Part shown: positions 24,209 to 32,575 of the stretch, piece after piece
Layout: every line of letters begins with the position of its first letter
How positions within the stretch are numbered: position 1 is the stretch's first letter
Assembly: GCA_036257565.1 (NCBI GenBank)
Contig: DATAFH010000037.1
Coordinates: 1-49,407, forward strand
DNA length: 49,407 bases
Reading direction: 5' to 3'
Origin: DASSUW01 sp036257565
GTDB taxonomy: Bacteria; Actinomycetota; Thermoleophilia; Solirubrobacterales; Solirubrobacteraceae
The notes under the pieces: generated by a model
Told to the model about the DNA's origin: nothing
Seen by the model: the letters and a program-made list of their open reading frames with translations, nothing else
Database searches by the model: none
Translations under genes and position numbers: made by a program

Positions 24209-26392
24209 ATGGGGACCAGGTCGCGAAAGCGCTCAATCGCCATCTGGACGTTGGTCGCGATCGTCGGCGCCGTGTCGTGGGGCGTGATCGCGCTCGTGCG
24301 CGGGGAGCAGATCTCGGCGGCGTGGCTGATCGCCGCCGCACTCGGCTCGTACTTCATCGCCTACCGCTTCTACGCGCGCTTCATCGCGCGCAAGGTGCTG
24401 GGGGTCGACGACAAACGGGCCACGCCGGCGGAGCGGCTCGAGGACGACCACGACTTCCAGCCCACCGACCGGCGCGTCTTGTTCGGCCACCACTTCGCGG
24501 CGATCGCGGGGGCCGGACCGCTCGTCGGGCCGGTGCTCGCCGCCCAGATGGGCTACCTGCCCGGCACGATCTGGATCATCGTCGGCGTCATCTTCGCCGG
24601 CGCCGTGCAGGACATGGTGATCTTGTTCTTCTCCATGCGCCGCAACGGCAAGAGCCTGGGCCAGATGGCGCGCGACGAGATCGGCCCGGTCGGCGGCGCG
24701 GCGGCGCTGATCGCGGTCTTCTCGATCATGATCATTCTGCTCGCCGTCCTCGCGCTGGTCGTCGTCAACGCGCTGGCCGAGTCGCCGTGGGGGACGTTCT
24801 CGCTCGCGATGACGATCCCGATCGCGGTGTTCATGGGCTTCTACCTGCGCATGATCCGCCCGGGGCGGGTGATGGAGACGACGGCGATCGGCGTCACGCT
24901 GCTGCTGCTCGCGATCGTCGCCGGCGGCTTCGTGCAGGACTCGTCGCTGGCCGACACGTTCACGCTCTCGCCCGAGGCGCTCACCTTCTGCCTGATCGGC
25001 TACGGGTTCCTTGCGTCGGTGCTGCCGGTGTGGATGCTGCTGACCCCGCGCGACTACCTGTCGACGTTCATGAAGATCGGCACCATCGTGCTGCTCGCGG
25101 TCGGCATCGTCGTGACGCTGCCGGTGATGCAGAACGAGGCGGTCACGCCGTTCGCCTCGAACGGCGAGGGACCCGTGTTCGCCGGCTCGCTGTTCCCGTT
25201 CGTGTTCATCATCATCGCGTGCGGCGCGCTGTCGGGCTTCCACTCGCTGATCGCCTCCGGCACGACGCCGAAGATGATCGAGAAGGAGTCGCAGGTCCGC
25301 TTCATCGGCTACGGCGCGATGCTGATGGAGTCGTTCGTCGCCGTGATGGCGATCATCGCCGCCTCGATCATCGACCCCGGGCTCTACTACGCGATGAACG
25401 CGCCGGCCGCGGTGGTGGGCGACAGCGTCCAGTCGGCCTCCGCTGCGGTCAATGACCTCGGCTTCGCCATCTCCCCTGGCGAGCTCCAGTCTGCGGCGAC
25501 GGCGGTCGAGGAGGAGACGCTGGTGGCCCGCACCGGCGGGGCGCCGACGCTCGCCATCGGCATGTCCGAGATCTTCTCGGGAGCGACCGGGAACAGCCTG
25601 AAGGCCTTCTGGTACCACTTCGCGATCATGTTCGAGGCGCTGTTCATTCTCACCACGGTGGACGCGGGCACGCGGGTCGGGCGCTTCATGCTGCAGGACA
25701 CGCTGGGCAACGTCTGGAAGCCGATCGGCCGCGTGGGCTGGAAGCCGGGCCTCTACGCCACCAGCGCGATCGTCGTCGCCGCGTGGGGCTACTTCCTCTA
25801 TACGGGCGTCACGAACCCGCTCGGCGGGATCAACCAGCTGTTCCCGCTGTTCGGCATCGCCAACCAGTTGCTGGCGGCGGTGGCCCTGACCGTCGGCACG
25901 ACGCTGCTGATCAAGGCCGGCAAGCTCAAGTGGGCGTGGGTGACGGGCGTACCGCTGGCCTGGGACGCGGCGGTGACGCTCACCGCCAGCTACCAGAAGG
26001 TGTTCTCGAACGATCCCATGATCGGCTTCTTCGCCCAGCGCGACCGGTTTCGGGACGCGCTTGCCGCCGGGGAGGTGCTGCCGCCGGCCACGAACGTGGA
26101 CGACATGAATGCGGTGGTCACGAACTCGACCGTCGACGGCGTCCTCGCAGCGCTGTTCGCGGTGCTGATCATCGTGGTCATCCTCGACGCCTCGCGCATC
26201 TGGTTCAAGGCGATCCGGGCGCGCGAGCCCCTGCCCTCGACCGAGGCGGAGTACGTACCGTCGCGGATCCGCGCTCCCTCCGGCTTGTTCGCCACGGCCG
26301 AGGAGCGGGCGGTGCTGGCCGGCGGCGACGGGCGCTTCATGCGCGACGAGCGCGAGGTCACGGGAATCGGATCCCAACCACCCGGGCCATGA
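24209..26392 (+). CDS. cstA: Carbon starvation protein CstA (pyruvate/peptide transporter)
   Basis: The 727-residue polytopic protein has the CstA signatures LFGHHFAAIAGAGPLVGPVL, GYLPGTIWIIVGVIFAGAVQ and SGFHSLIASGTTPKMI, with about 16-18 membrane helices. E. coli CstA and BtsT take up pyruvate, and other members import peptides, so the substrate here is open. AGGGAGGAG lies just before the ATG. It is directly coupled to a YbdD/YjiX gene, the usual partner. Confidence 0.95.
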   Translation: MGTRSRKRSIAIWTLVAIVGAVSWGVIALVRGEQISAAWLIAAALGSYFIAYRFYARFIARKVLGVDDKRATPAERLEDDHDFQPTDRRVLFGHHFAAIAGAGPLVGPVLAAQMGYLPGTIWIIVGVIFAGAVQDMVILFFSMRRNGKSLGQMARDEIGPVGGAAALIAVFSIMIILLAVLALVVVNALAESPWGTFSLAMTIPIAVFMGFYLRMIRPGRVMETTAIGVTLLLLAIVAGGFVQDSSLADTFTLSPEALTFCLIGYGFLASVLPVWMLLTPRDYLSTFMKIGTIVLLAVGIVVTLPVMQNEAVTPFASNGEGPVFAGSLFPFVFIIIACGALSGFHSLIASGTTPKMIEKESQVRFIGYGAMLMESFVAVMAIIAASIIDPGLYYAMNAPAAVVGDSVQSASAAVNDLGFAISPGELQSAATAVEEETLVARTGGAPTLAIGMSEIFSGATGNSLKAFWYHFAIMFEALFILTTVDAGTRVGRFMLQDTLGNVWKPIGRVGWKPGLYATSAIVVAAWGYFLYTGVTNPLGGINQLFPLFGIANQLLAAVALTVGTTLLIKAGKLKWAWVTGVPLAWDAAVTLTASYQKVFSNDPMIGFFAQRDRFRDALAAGEVLPPATNVDDMNAVVTNSTVDGVLAALFAVLIIVVILDASRIWFKAIRAREPLPSTEAEYVPSRIRAPSGLFATAEERAVLAGGDGRFMRDEREVTGIGSQPPGP

Positions 26393-26577
26393 CGCTCCGG
26401 CAGGCCCTGTCCGGCGTGCGCTGGTACCTGCGCGAGGTCTCCGGCGAGTCCGGCTACGACCGCTACGTGGCGCACATGCGGCGCGACCATCCGGGCCAGC
26501 CCGTGATGTCGCGCCGCGAGTACGAACGTCGCCGTCAGGACGCGCGCGAGGACAACCCTCGCGCGCGGTGCTGCTGA
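26389..26577 (+). CDS. YbdD/YjiX-family protein, partner of CstA
   Basis: The 62-residue protein matches the family pattern: YLREVSGESGYDRYVAHMRR, then HPGQPVMSRREYERRRQD, and a C-terminal ARCC. The family's C-terminus is Cys-Cys or Cys-Sec in many members; here the gene ends TGC TGC TGA. The ATG overlaps the cstA stop (ATGA). Partners of this type are needed for CstA/BtsT transport. Confidence 0.9.
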   Translation: MTLRQALSGVRWYLREVSGESGYDRYVAHMRRDHPGQPVMSRREYERRRQDAREDNPRARCC

Positions 26578-26613
26578 CGGCCCCCCAGGGCTACGCGCCG
26601 ACCCGGAAGCGGT

Positions 26614-26970
26614 TCACGAGATCTCCTGGGCGAGGGCGGTGGGGAGGAGGGACGCGAAGGCCACGATGTCCTTTGCCGCCTGGGCGGGCCGCTCCCAGTG
26701 CGGGCAGTGGCCGCTGCCGGCGTACGCCGCGAGCCGTGAGCGCGGGATGGCCCTGAGCAGCGCCTCCTGCGAGGCGCGGGAGCAGTACGCGTCCTGGTCA
26801 CCCCAGAGGATCAGCCCCGGCGCCTGAATCGTGCCGGTCTCGGTCGGGGGCTCGGCGTCCATCATCTCCCGGAGCCACGCCTTCCAGACCCGCGCCGGGA
26901 GCTTGCGGCTGTCGGCGACGATCCGATCCAGGAACGCCGCGGAGGGTCCCGTGCGCGCGTTACCGCCGTG
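26614..26970 (-). pseudogene. Truncated alpha/beta hydrolase (C-terminal remnant)
   Basis: Only the last third of an alpha/beta hydrolase remains: LPARVWKAWLREMM, then APGLILWGDQDAYCSRASQE with the acid-residue Asp, and the catalytic-His loop YAGSGHCPHWERPAQ. The nucleophile elbow and first strands are absent. The fragment begins directly after the stop of the degraded BTAD regulator and has no start codon of its own except an internal ATG at 26865. It is probably non-functional. Confidence 0.75.
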
Positions 26971-27691
26971 CTACTCCGCTGCTACCGCCGCCTCGAGTTG
27001 CTGCACGACCATGCGCGCCGCTCCCACGCCCCCCGGCGCGCCGCTTGCTCGCGCGTGCTCGAGCCCCGCACGCGCGTGGGCGAGGGCCGTCTCGCGGTCG
27101 GTCGCCGCCTGCGCCAGCCGAAGCTCGGACGCCACGAGGCACATGGCGGCGGGCAGCGAGTGTCCGCGCTCCGCCGTGATGTCCGTGGCGAGGGCGAGCG
27201 CCTCCCGGTAGCGCTCGCGGGCGCCGGCCGGGTCACCCGCCACCAGCGTGACGTCTCCCGATGCCGCCGGGGCGTGCCAGCGGCCGATGACCACCGGATC
27301 GCGGTGGGCGGCCACGGCCGCGGCGGCGACGTACTCCGCGGCCTCCTCGGCGCGCCCGGCGCGCGCGGCGGCGAGGGCGCACTCGTGCATGAGGTGCGTG
27401 TTGCGCTCCCCGAGAGGGCGCTCGGGAGCGGAGGCGAGGGCGCGCTCGCACGCAGCGGCGGCCTCGGCTTCGCGGCCCGCGAGCGCCTCGGCCTCTGCCA
27501 GGTCGGCGGCCGCGGCGTCGAGGTCCCCGTCGGGAGGCCGAACCGCGCCGCCGCGCTCCCGCCGCCGAGCGCCAGGGCCCGCTCGCCGGCCTCGACCGCG
27601 AGCGCGACGGTCCCCAGGCGGTGGTGCAGCGCCTCCAACCGGGAGGAGACCTCCCGTCGACGAGCACGGGTCCGAGCACGGCGAAGTCCAC
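26971..27691 (-). pseudogene. Remnant of a BTAD/TPR (SARP-like) transcriptional regulator
   Basis: A GTG at 27691 opens DFAVLGPVLVDG, the typical N-terminus of SARP/BTAD regulators, but the DNA-binding and ATPase parts are missing. In a second frame follows EVSSRLEALHHRLGTVALAVEAG, and in a third a helical TPR-like C-terminus (EAEAAAACERALASAPERP, HRDPVVIGRWHAP, ARERYREALALATDI). Two frame changes and an internal deletion of perhaps 500 or more residues mark it as a pseudogene. Confidence 0.75.
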
Positions 27692-27772
27692 CGCGCCGAC
27701 CGTACCTGCGCCGGACGCGCGCCGTCAAAGGGGCGGCTAACCACCTGCGGCCCGCGCAGCGCTCGGCACCGG

Positions 27773-28264
27773 CAGCTCGGTCCCGACGTCGACCGCATCA
27801 GCGACGAGTACGAGCTGGCGATGCTTGCGGCCGCCGCCGAGCGCGACCTCCCGGTACTCGCCATCTGCCGCGGGATGCAGGCGCTCAACCGTCTCGCGCG
27901 GCGGCACGCTGATCCAGCACCTGCCCGACGCGTTGTCGCACAGCCAGACCGAGCCCGCGTTCGCCTCGACGCACACGGTCGACGTCGCTCGCGGGTCGCT
28001 GCTGCACCGGCTCTCCGGCGCCGCCGAGCTCGGCGTCGGCTCGTACCACCACCAAGCCGTCGACCGCCTCGGCGCCGGCCTGGCGGTGTGCGCCACCGCC
28101 TCCACGGGACCGTGGAGGCCGTGTGGGATCCCGCCGCCCGCTTCTGCCTCGGCGTCCAATGGCATCCCGAGGTGCTCACCCACCGGTCGGACCACGCGCC
28201 GCTGTTCGCGAGCCTCGTCGCCGCCGCGTGCGGCGTCGCCCCGGTGCTCGCGCTCGCCGTCTAG
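27773..28264 (+). pseudogene. Degraded PuuD-like class I glutamine amidotransferase
   Basis: The remnant keeps the nucleophile block ERDLPVLAICRGMQALN, the RGGTLIQHLPD block, the YHHQAV block and the His-Glu block CLGVQWHPEV of gamma-glutamyl-GABA hydrolases. About 80 N-terminal residues are lost, and two frameshifts are visible: an extra C near 27890 and a missing base near 28105. The intact relative at 34671-35393 shares the same blocks. Its stop overlaps that of the convergent aminotransferase gene. Confidence 0.8.
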
Positions 28265-29649
28265 GTGGCGCCCGTGACGTCGCGCGCGAAGGCGGCGAAC
28301 ACCTCCACGTAGCGCCCGAGGTCCGCGTCGGTGTGGAGCACCGACAGCGTCCATTCCTCGTCGCGGCCCGGAGTCATGAAGATCCCATGGTTCATGTGGT
28401 AGAGCCAGGCGAGGTCGGAGAGGTCGTGGTGGATCTTCGTCTGGTAGTCGCGGTACTCGCGCACCGGCTCGGCGCTGAAGACCACGCACCCCTTGGAGCC
28501 CATGCCGACGGTGTGCGCCGGGAGGCCGTGCTCGGCGATCACCTGCTCGCAGCCCTCCATCAGCGTGCGGTTGGCGGCGTGCAGGCGGGCATAGGCGTCG
28601 TCAGTCAGCACCTCGGTGAGCGTCGCCTGGGCGGCGGCCATCACCAGCGGGTTGCCGTTGAACGTGCCCTGCTGGCGCACGCGGCCGTCGGCCACCAGCT
28701 CGGCGAGCGCGTCGGTCATGCCGATCGCGCCGCCCGGCAGCCCCCCGCAGATCGCCTTCGCGAGGCACACGATGTCGGGCTTGATGCGGTAGAGCTCGGT
28801 GGCGCCGCCGGCGGCCACGGCGGCGCCGGTCTTGACCTCGTCGAAGATCAGCGTGATGCCGCGGATGGCGGTAAGGTCGCGCACGCGCTCGAGGTAGCCG
28901 GCCACGGGCGGGACGATGTTCACGTTCATCATCGCCGGCTCCATGATCAGGCCGGCCACCTGGCCCTCGAGCTCGTCGAGCAGCCGCTCGAGCGCATCGG
29001 CGTCGTTGAACGGTACGACGCGGGTGAGGCCGGTCAGCGACTCCGGATAGCCGAGGCCGTACGGCACCGAGGCAGGGCGATCGCGGTCGCCCATGAGCTC
29101 GGCGGGCGGCTTGACGGAGACCATCACGGAGTCGTGGTGGCCGTGATAGGTGCCCTCGATCTTGACGATCACGTCGCGCGCGCTGGCCGCGCGGGCGAGG
29201 TGGATGGCGTCGAGCGTCGATTCCGTGCCCGAGTTCGTGAAGCGCCAGTGGGGAAGGCCCCAGCGGCGACGGAGCTCCTGCGCGACGACGATCGAGCCCT
29301 CGGTGGGGGCGGCGAAGTGCGTGCCGTTGTCCATCTGGGCCTTGACGGCGGCAGCGATCGCGGGGTTGGCGTGCCCCACGCACATGACGCCGAAGCCGTT
29401 GTGGAAGTCGACGTACGCGTTACCGTCCACGTCCCACACGCGGGCGCCCTCGCCTCGCTCGAGGTACACCGGCCACGGGTCGCCCGCCTGGAACGCCGAC
29501 GGCACCCCGCCCGGCATGACGGCCGCGGCCCGGTCGTACATGCGCCCCGAAGCCGCCGTGCGCTCGCGATGGATCGCGCGCTGGCGTTCGGTGAGCGCGG
29601 CGACGTGGTCGCGATCGATGCCGGCGGCGGCGGGCTCCATGGTCGTCAT
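28261..29649 (-). CDS. Class III aminotransferase (glutamate-1-semialdehyde aminomutase-like)
   Basis: The 462-residue PLP enzyme has canonical class III features: TNSGTESTLDAIHLAR, EGTYHGHHDSVMVSV, the aspartate signature LIFDEVKTG and the PLP lysine in CLAKAICGGLPGGAIG. Its closest look is to glutamate-1-semialdehyde aminomutase and related aspartate aminotransferase-family proteins, but haem biosynthesis genes are not beside it, so the substrate is uncertain. It has a more regular active site than the paralogue at 8120-9466. ATG at 29649 or 29640 are equally good starts. Confidence 0.88.
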   Translation of the reverse strand: MTTMEPAAAGIDRDHVAALTERQRAIHRERTAASGRMYDRAAAVMPGGVPSAFQAGDPWPVYLERGEGARVWDVDGNAYVDFHNGFGVMCVGHANPAIAAAVKAQMDNGTHFAAPTEGSIVVAQELRRRWGLPHWRFTNSGTESTLDAIHLARAASARDVIVKIEGTYHGHHDSVMVSVKPPAELMGDRDRPASVPYGLGYPESLTGLTRVVPFNDADALERLLDELEGQVAGLIMEPAMMNVNIVPPVAGYLERVRDLTAIRGITLIFDEVKTGAAVAAGGATELYRIKPDIVCLAKAICGGLPGGAIGMTDALAELVADGRVRQQGTFNGNPLVMAAAQATLTEVLTDDAYARLHAANRTLMEGCEQVIAEHGLPAHTVGMGSKGCVVFSAEPVREYRDYQTKIHHDLSDLAWLYHMNHGIFMTPGRDEEWTLSVLHTDADLGRYVEVFAAFARDVTGAT

Positions 29650-29696
29650 GGCGCTCAGCGTATCGGCGCCCCGGGCGGCCGGACCGTGCGGTTATC

Positions 29697-29740
29697 CCGC
29701 CAAGCGGGTGCCAACCGCGCGCCAAGGTTTCGCCAACGGG
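29697..29740 (+). promoter_or_regulatory. Four GCCAA boxes at exact 11-bp spacing
   Basis: GCCAA starts at 29699, 29710, 29721 and 29732, one per helical turn, with CATAGT at 29748-29753 as a possible -10 element just after. Direct repeats at 11 bp are typical of OmpR/PhoB-type response-regulator sites such as PHO boxes. They could drive the small RNA to the right or affect the aminotransferase gene to the left. Confidence 0.6.
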
Positions 29741-29759
29741 GGTGGCGCATAGTTCCTCC

Positions 29760-29910
29760 CAAGCGACACGGAGGTCGCGGAGCAACACCCCCCCAGGGAT
29801 CGCCTCATATCCCCCCGCGATCCCGGCTCGCGGCGGACGCGGCCTGACCCACCGCCATCCGCCACCCCCTCACGAAGGGCCCGCTCCCCGGCGGGCCCTT
29901 CGTCGTTCTA
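29760..29910 (+). ncRNA. Probable C-rich small RNA (6C-like)
   Basis: This 150-base stretch has no plausible gene but strong RNA structure. A run of seven C lies at 29788-29794. A perfect 8-bp hairpin (GGGATCGC/GCGATCCC, 29796-29824) has a 13-base loop ending in CCCCCC. A further stem GGCGGA/TCCGCC spans 29832-29863, then comes an ACCCCC stretch and a 12-bp terminator. Two C6-type single-stranded or loop segments and a terminal hairpin recall the actinobacterial 6C RNA, which pairs through C-rich loops with G-rich mRNA sites. Promoter and family membership are inferred. Confidence 0.6.
29873..29902. terminator. Strong hairpin terminator
   Basis: CGAAGGGCCCGC and GCGGGCCCTTCG form a perfect 12-bp stem around TCCCCG. 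TCGTTCT follows on the + strand, so it best ends rightward transcription from the small RNA, though it can also serve the leftward acyl-CoA synthetase gene. Confidence 0.85.
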
Positions 29911-31344
29911 CCGCAGCGCCGCCCGGACGACCTTGCCGCTCGCCGTGCGCGGCAGCTCGGGAGCGAAGTCGACGATGCGCGGGTACTTGTAGGGCGCCGT
30001 CTGGGTCTTGACGTGGTCCTGCAGCTCGCGCGCCAGGTCGCCGGAGGGCGCGTAGCCGTCCCGCAGCACCACGACCGCACGCACGACGGCCCCGCGGTCG
30101 TTGTCGGGCGCCGCGACGACCGCCGCCTCCGCCACCGCGTCGTGCGAGGCGAGGGCGGACTCGACCTCGAACGGCCCGATCCGGTAGCCGGCCGAGACGA
30201 TCAGGTCGTCGCTGCGGCCGACGAAGTGCAGGAAGCCCTGCTCGTCGCGCTCGACGCGGTCGCCGGTGCGCCACACCGCGCTCGGGCCGGTCGGGGGCGG
30301 CTCCTCGCCCAGATAGCCGAGGAAGAAGGTGGGGACCGAGGACGGGTCGGCGACGAGCTCGCCGTCGTCGACGTCGAGGCGGATGCCCGGCAGCGGGACG
30401 CCCATGGAGCCGGGGCGGGCGGCGATCCCGAGCGGCATGCCGGTCAGCTGGCCGGTCTCCGTCTGGCCGTAGCCGTCGCGGATCCACACAGTGGTCGCCT
30501 CGCGCCAGGCGCCGAGCGCGTCCGGGTCGAGCGGCTCCCCGGCGGCCACCGCGCCCCGCAGGTCGAGCAGCCCCGGGATCTCGGCGCGCTTGGCGATCAT
30601 CCGGTACTCGGTCGGCGCCATGCACAGCAGGTCGACGCGCTCGTGGGCGAGGATCTCGAGGCGCTCGCGGGGGTCGAAGCGCGCGTCGTGCAGGAGGGCG
30701 GCCGCGCCGCGCAGCCAGGGGGCCACGAACGCGTTGCGGGCCGACTTCGACCAGCCGGAGGCGCCGGTGCACCACACGAGGTCACCGGCGCGGGCGTCGA
30801 GCCAGTGGCGCGCCTGGAGCATCTGGCCCTGCAGGTACCGCTGGCCATGGAGCGCCGCCTTCGGCGGGCCGGCGGTGCCGGAGGTGAACGTGATCAGGCA
30901 CGGGTCGTCGGCCTCGAGCTCGGCGGCGGGCGGGACGGGCGCGTCCGGCAGCTCGCCCCACGGCACCCACAGCGTCGGGCCGTCCCAGCCCGCGGCGGCC
31001 AGCGCGTCGCCGTTGCGCTCGTCGGCGATCACGAGCCGCGGGTCCGCGACGTCGAGGCGCAGCCGCAGGTCGTGGCGGCGCAGCTGCTCGGTGCAGGGCA
31101 GGACGACGAGGCCGAGCCGGAAGGCGGCGACCATGGCGAGCACCCACTCGGCGCGGTTGCCGATCAGCGTCAGGACGACGTCGCCGCGCCGGAGCCCCTG
31201 GGCGTCGAGGTGCGCGGCCAGGGCGCGCGTGGCGGCGGCCACCTCGCCGAACGTCCACTCCCGCCGCGACCCGTCGCGGGCGATCTCGACGAGCGCGCGG
31301 CTGCGCGGCGGCGCCGCCTCCACGACGTGACTGGCGAAATTCAC
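29908..31344 (-). CDS. Acyl-CoA synthetase (AMP-binding, medium-chain/acetyl-CoA synthetase-like)
   Basis: This adenylate-forming enzyme activates a carboxylic acid to its CoA thioester. The P-loop is LITFTSGTAGPPKAA; further blocks are DGYGQTETGQ, WRTGDRVERDEQGFLHFVGRSDDLI and the catalytic Lys in PRTASGKVVR near the C-terminus. Length (about 480) is a little short for the family. An ATG at 31371 would overlap the start codon of the divergent acyl-CoA dehydrogenase, so the GTG at 31344 (MNFASHVVEAAPP) is preferred. It probably works with that dehydrogenase in fatty- or organic-acid degradation. Confidence 0.9.
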   Translation of the reverse strand: MNFASHVVEAAPPRSRALVEIARDGSRREWTFGEVAAATRALAAHLDAQGLRRGDVVLTLIGNRAEWVLAMVAAFRLGLVVLPCTEQLRRHDLRLRLDVADPRLVIADERNGDALAAAGWDGPTLWVPWGELPDAPVPPAAELEADDPCLITFTSGTAGPPKAALHGQRYLQGQMLQARHWLDARAGDLVWCTGASGWSKSARNAFVAPWLRGAAALLHDARFDPRERLEILAHERVDLLCMAPTEYRMIAKRAEIPGLLDLRGAVAAGEPLDPDALGAWREATTVWIRDGYGQTETGQLTGMPLGIAARPGSMGVPLPGIRLDVDDGELVADPSSVPTFFLGYLGEEPPPTGPSAVWRTGDRVERDEQGFLHFVGRSDDLIVSAGYRIGPFEVESALASHDAVAEAAVVAAPDNDRGAVVRAVVVLRDGYAPSGDLARELQDHVKTQTAPYKYPRIVDFAPELPRTASGKVVRAALR

Positions 31345-31356
31345 GAGGGGCAAGGC

Positions 31357-31369
31357 TATCCTCGCGGCC
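31357..31369 (+). promoter_or_regulatory. -10 element for a leaderless acyl-CoA dehydrogenase message
   Basis: TATCCT at 31357-31362 lies seven bases before the ATG at 31370, the spacing expected when transcription begins at the A of the start codon. Confidence 0.5.
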
Positions 31370-32569
31370 ATGGCCGTCGCGTCGCCGTTCTACGAGAGGA
31401 CCGACGAGCAGCGGGCGATCCTCGAGATGGTCCGCCAGTTCGTCGACGAGCAGATCCTGCCCGTGGCCGAGCACTACGACCACGAGGACGAATTCCCCGA
31501 GCCGATCGTGGAGCAGATGAAGGAGCTCGGCCTGTTCGGGGTGACGATCCCCGAGGAGTACGGCGGGATGGGGCTGGACCTGACGACGTACGCGATGATC
31601 GTCGAGGAGCTCTCCCGCGGCTGGATCTCGATCTCGGGCGTCGTCAACACCCACTTCATCGGGTCCTACCTGCTGATGAAGTTCGGCAGCAACGAGCAGC
31701 GCTCCCGGCTGCTGCCGCGCATGGCCACAGGGGAGATCCGGGCCGCCTTCTCGCTGTCGGAGCCCGAGCTGGGCTCCGACGTGGCCGCCATCAAGACGAC
31801 CGGCGTGCGGACCGAGGACGGCGACTGGGAGATCAACGGCCAGAAGATGTGGGTCACCAACGGGCTGCGCTCGGGCGTGGTCTTCGTGCTCGTGCGCACG
31901 GACCGGGAGTCCGCGACCCCGCAGAAGGGCATGACCTGCTTCGTCGTCGAGAAGGAGCCGGGCGCGGCGTCGAACCCGGGGCTGACCGTCCCGCCCCAGA
32001 TCCGCAAGCTCGGCTACAAGGGCGTCGAGTCGACCGAGCTCGTCTTCGACGGCTGCCGCGTGCCCGCCGATATGATCCTCGGCGGCGAGGAGGCCGGCCT
32101 GGGCCGCGGGTTCCCGCAGATGATGGACGCGCTCGAGGTCGGGCGCGTGAACGTCGCCGCCCGCGGCGTGGGGATCGCCCAGCGCGCCCTCGAGCTCGCG
32201 CTGCGCTACTCCCAGGAGCGGCGGGCATTCGGCAAGCCGATCGCCCAGCACCAGGCGATCCAGTTCAAGCTCGCCGACATGGCGACCAAGGTGGAGGCGG
32301 CCCGGCTGCTGACGCTCAAGGCGGCGCGGATGAAGGACGCCGGCGAGCGGTCCGATCTCGAGGCCGGGATGGCCAAGCTGTTCGCGTCCGAGGCCGGCAA
32401 GGAGGTCGTCGAGGACGCCTTCCGCATCCACGGCGGCTACGGCTACTCGAAGGAATACGAGATCGAGCGCCTCTACCGCGACGCACCGCTGCTCCTGATC
32501 GGCGAGGGGACCAGCGAGATCCAGAGGATGGTCATCGGCCGCACGCTGCTGCGGCGTCACAAGGTCTGA
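31370..32569 (+). CDS. Acyl-CoA dehydrogenase
   Basis: The 399-residue FAD enzyme introduces the alpha-beta double bond into acyl-CoA. It has the N-terminal helical block (YERTDEQRAILEMVRQFVDE), the beta-domain FAD site (AAFSLSEPELGSD, WEINGQKMWVTNG), the RRAFGKPIAQHQAIQFKLADM block and the C-terminal GEGTSEIQRMVIGR with the catalytic Glu region. It diverges from the acyl-CoA synthetase gene and appears leaderless. Electron transfer to ETF is expected; ETF genes are not in the window. Confidence 0.95.
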   Translation: MAVASPFYERTDEQRAILEMVRQFVDEQILPVAEHYDHEDEFPEPIVEQMKELGLFGVTIPEEYGGMGLDLTTYAMIVEELSRGWISISGVVNTHFIGSYLLMKFGSNEQRSRLLPRMATGEIRAAFSLSEPELGSDVAAIKTTGVRTEDGDWEINGQKMWVTNGLRSGVVFVLVRTDRESATPQKGMTCFVVEKEPGAASNPGLTVPPQIRKLGYKGVESTELVFDGCRVPADMILGGEEAGLGRGFPQMMDALEVGRVNVAARGVGIAQRALELALRYSQERRAFGKPIAQHQAIQFKLADMATKVEAARLLTLKAARMKDAGERSDLEAGMAKLFASEAGKEVVEDAFRIHGGYGYSKEYEIERLYRDAPLLLIGEGTSEIQRMVIGRTLLRRHKV

Positions 32570-32575
32570 CGCTCG

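Noticed and set aside
24233..26377. A 714-codon open frame antisense to cstA, and similar long antisense frames over dnaE2 (11346-13103) and dnaJ-sized stretches elsewhere
   Set aside because: In DNA of this GC content, antisense frames stay open by codon bias. Their products are rich in Arg, Asp and His with no domains, while the sense strand encodes clear family members.
26389..26577. Reading the TGA of the YbdD/YjiX gene as selenocysteine
   Set aside because: The gene already ends in Cys-Cys before the TGA, as in non-selenium family members, and nothing after it extends the family.
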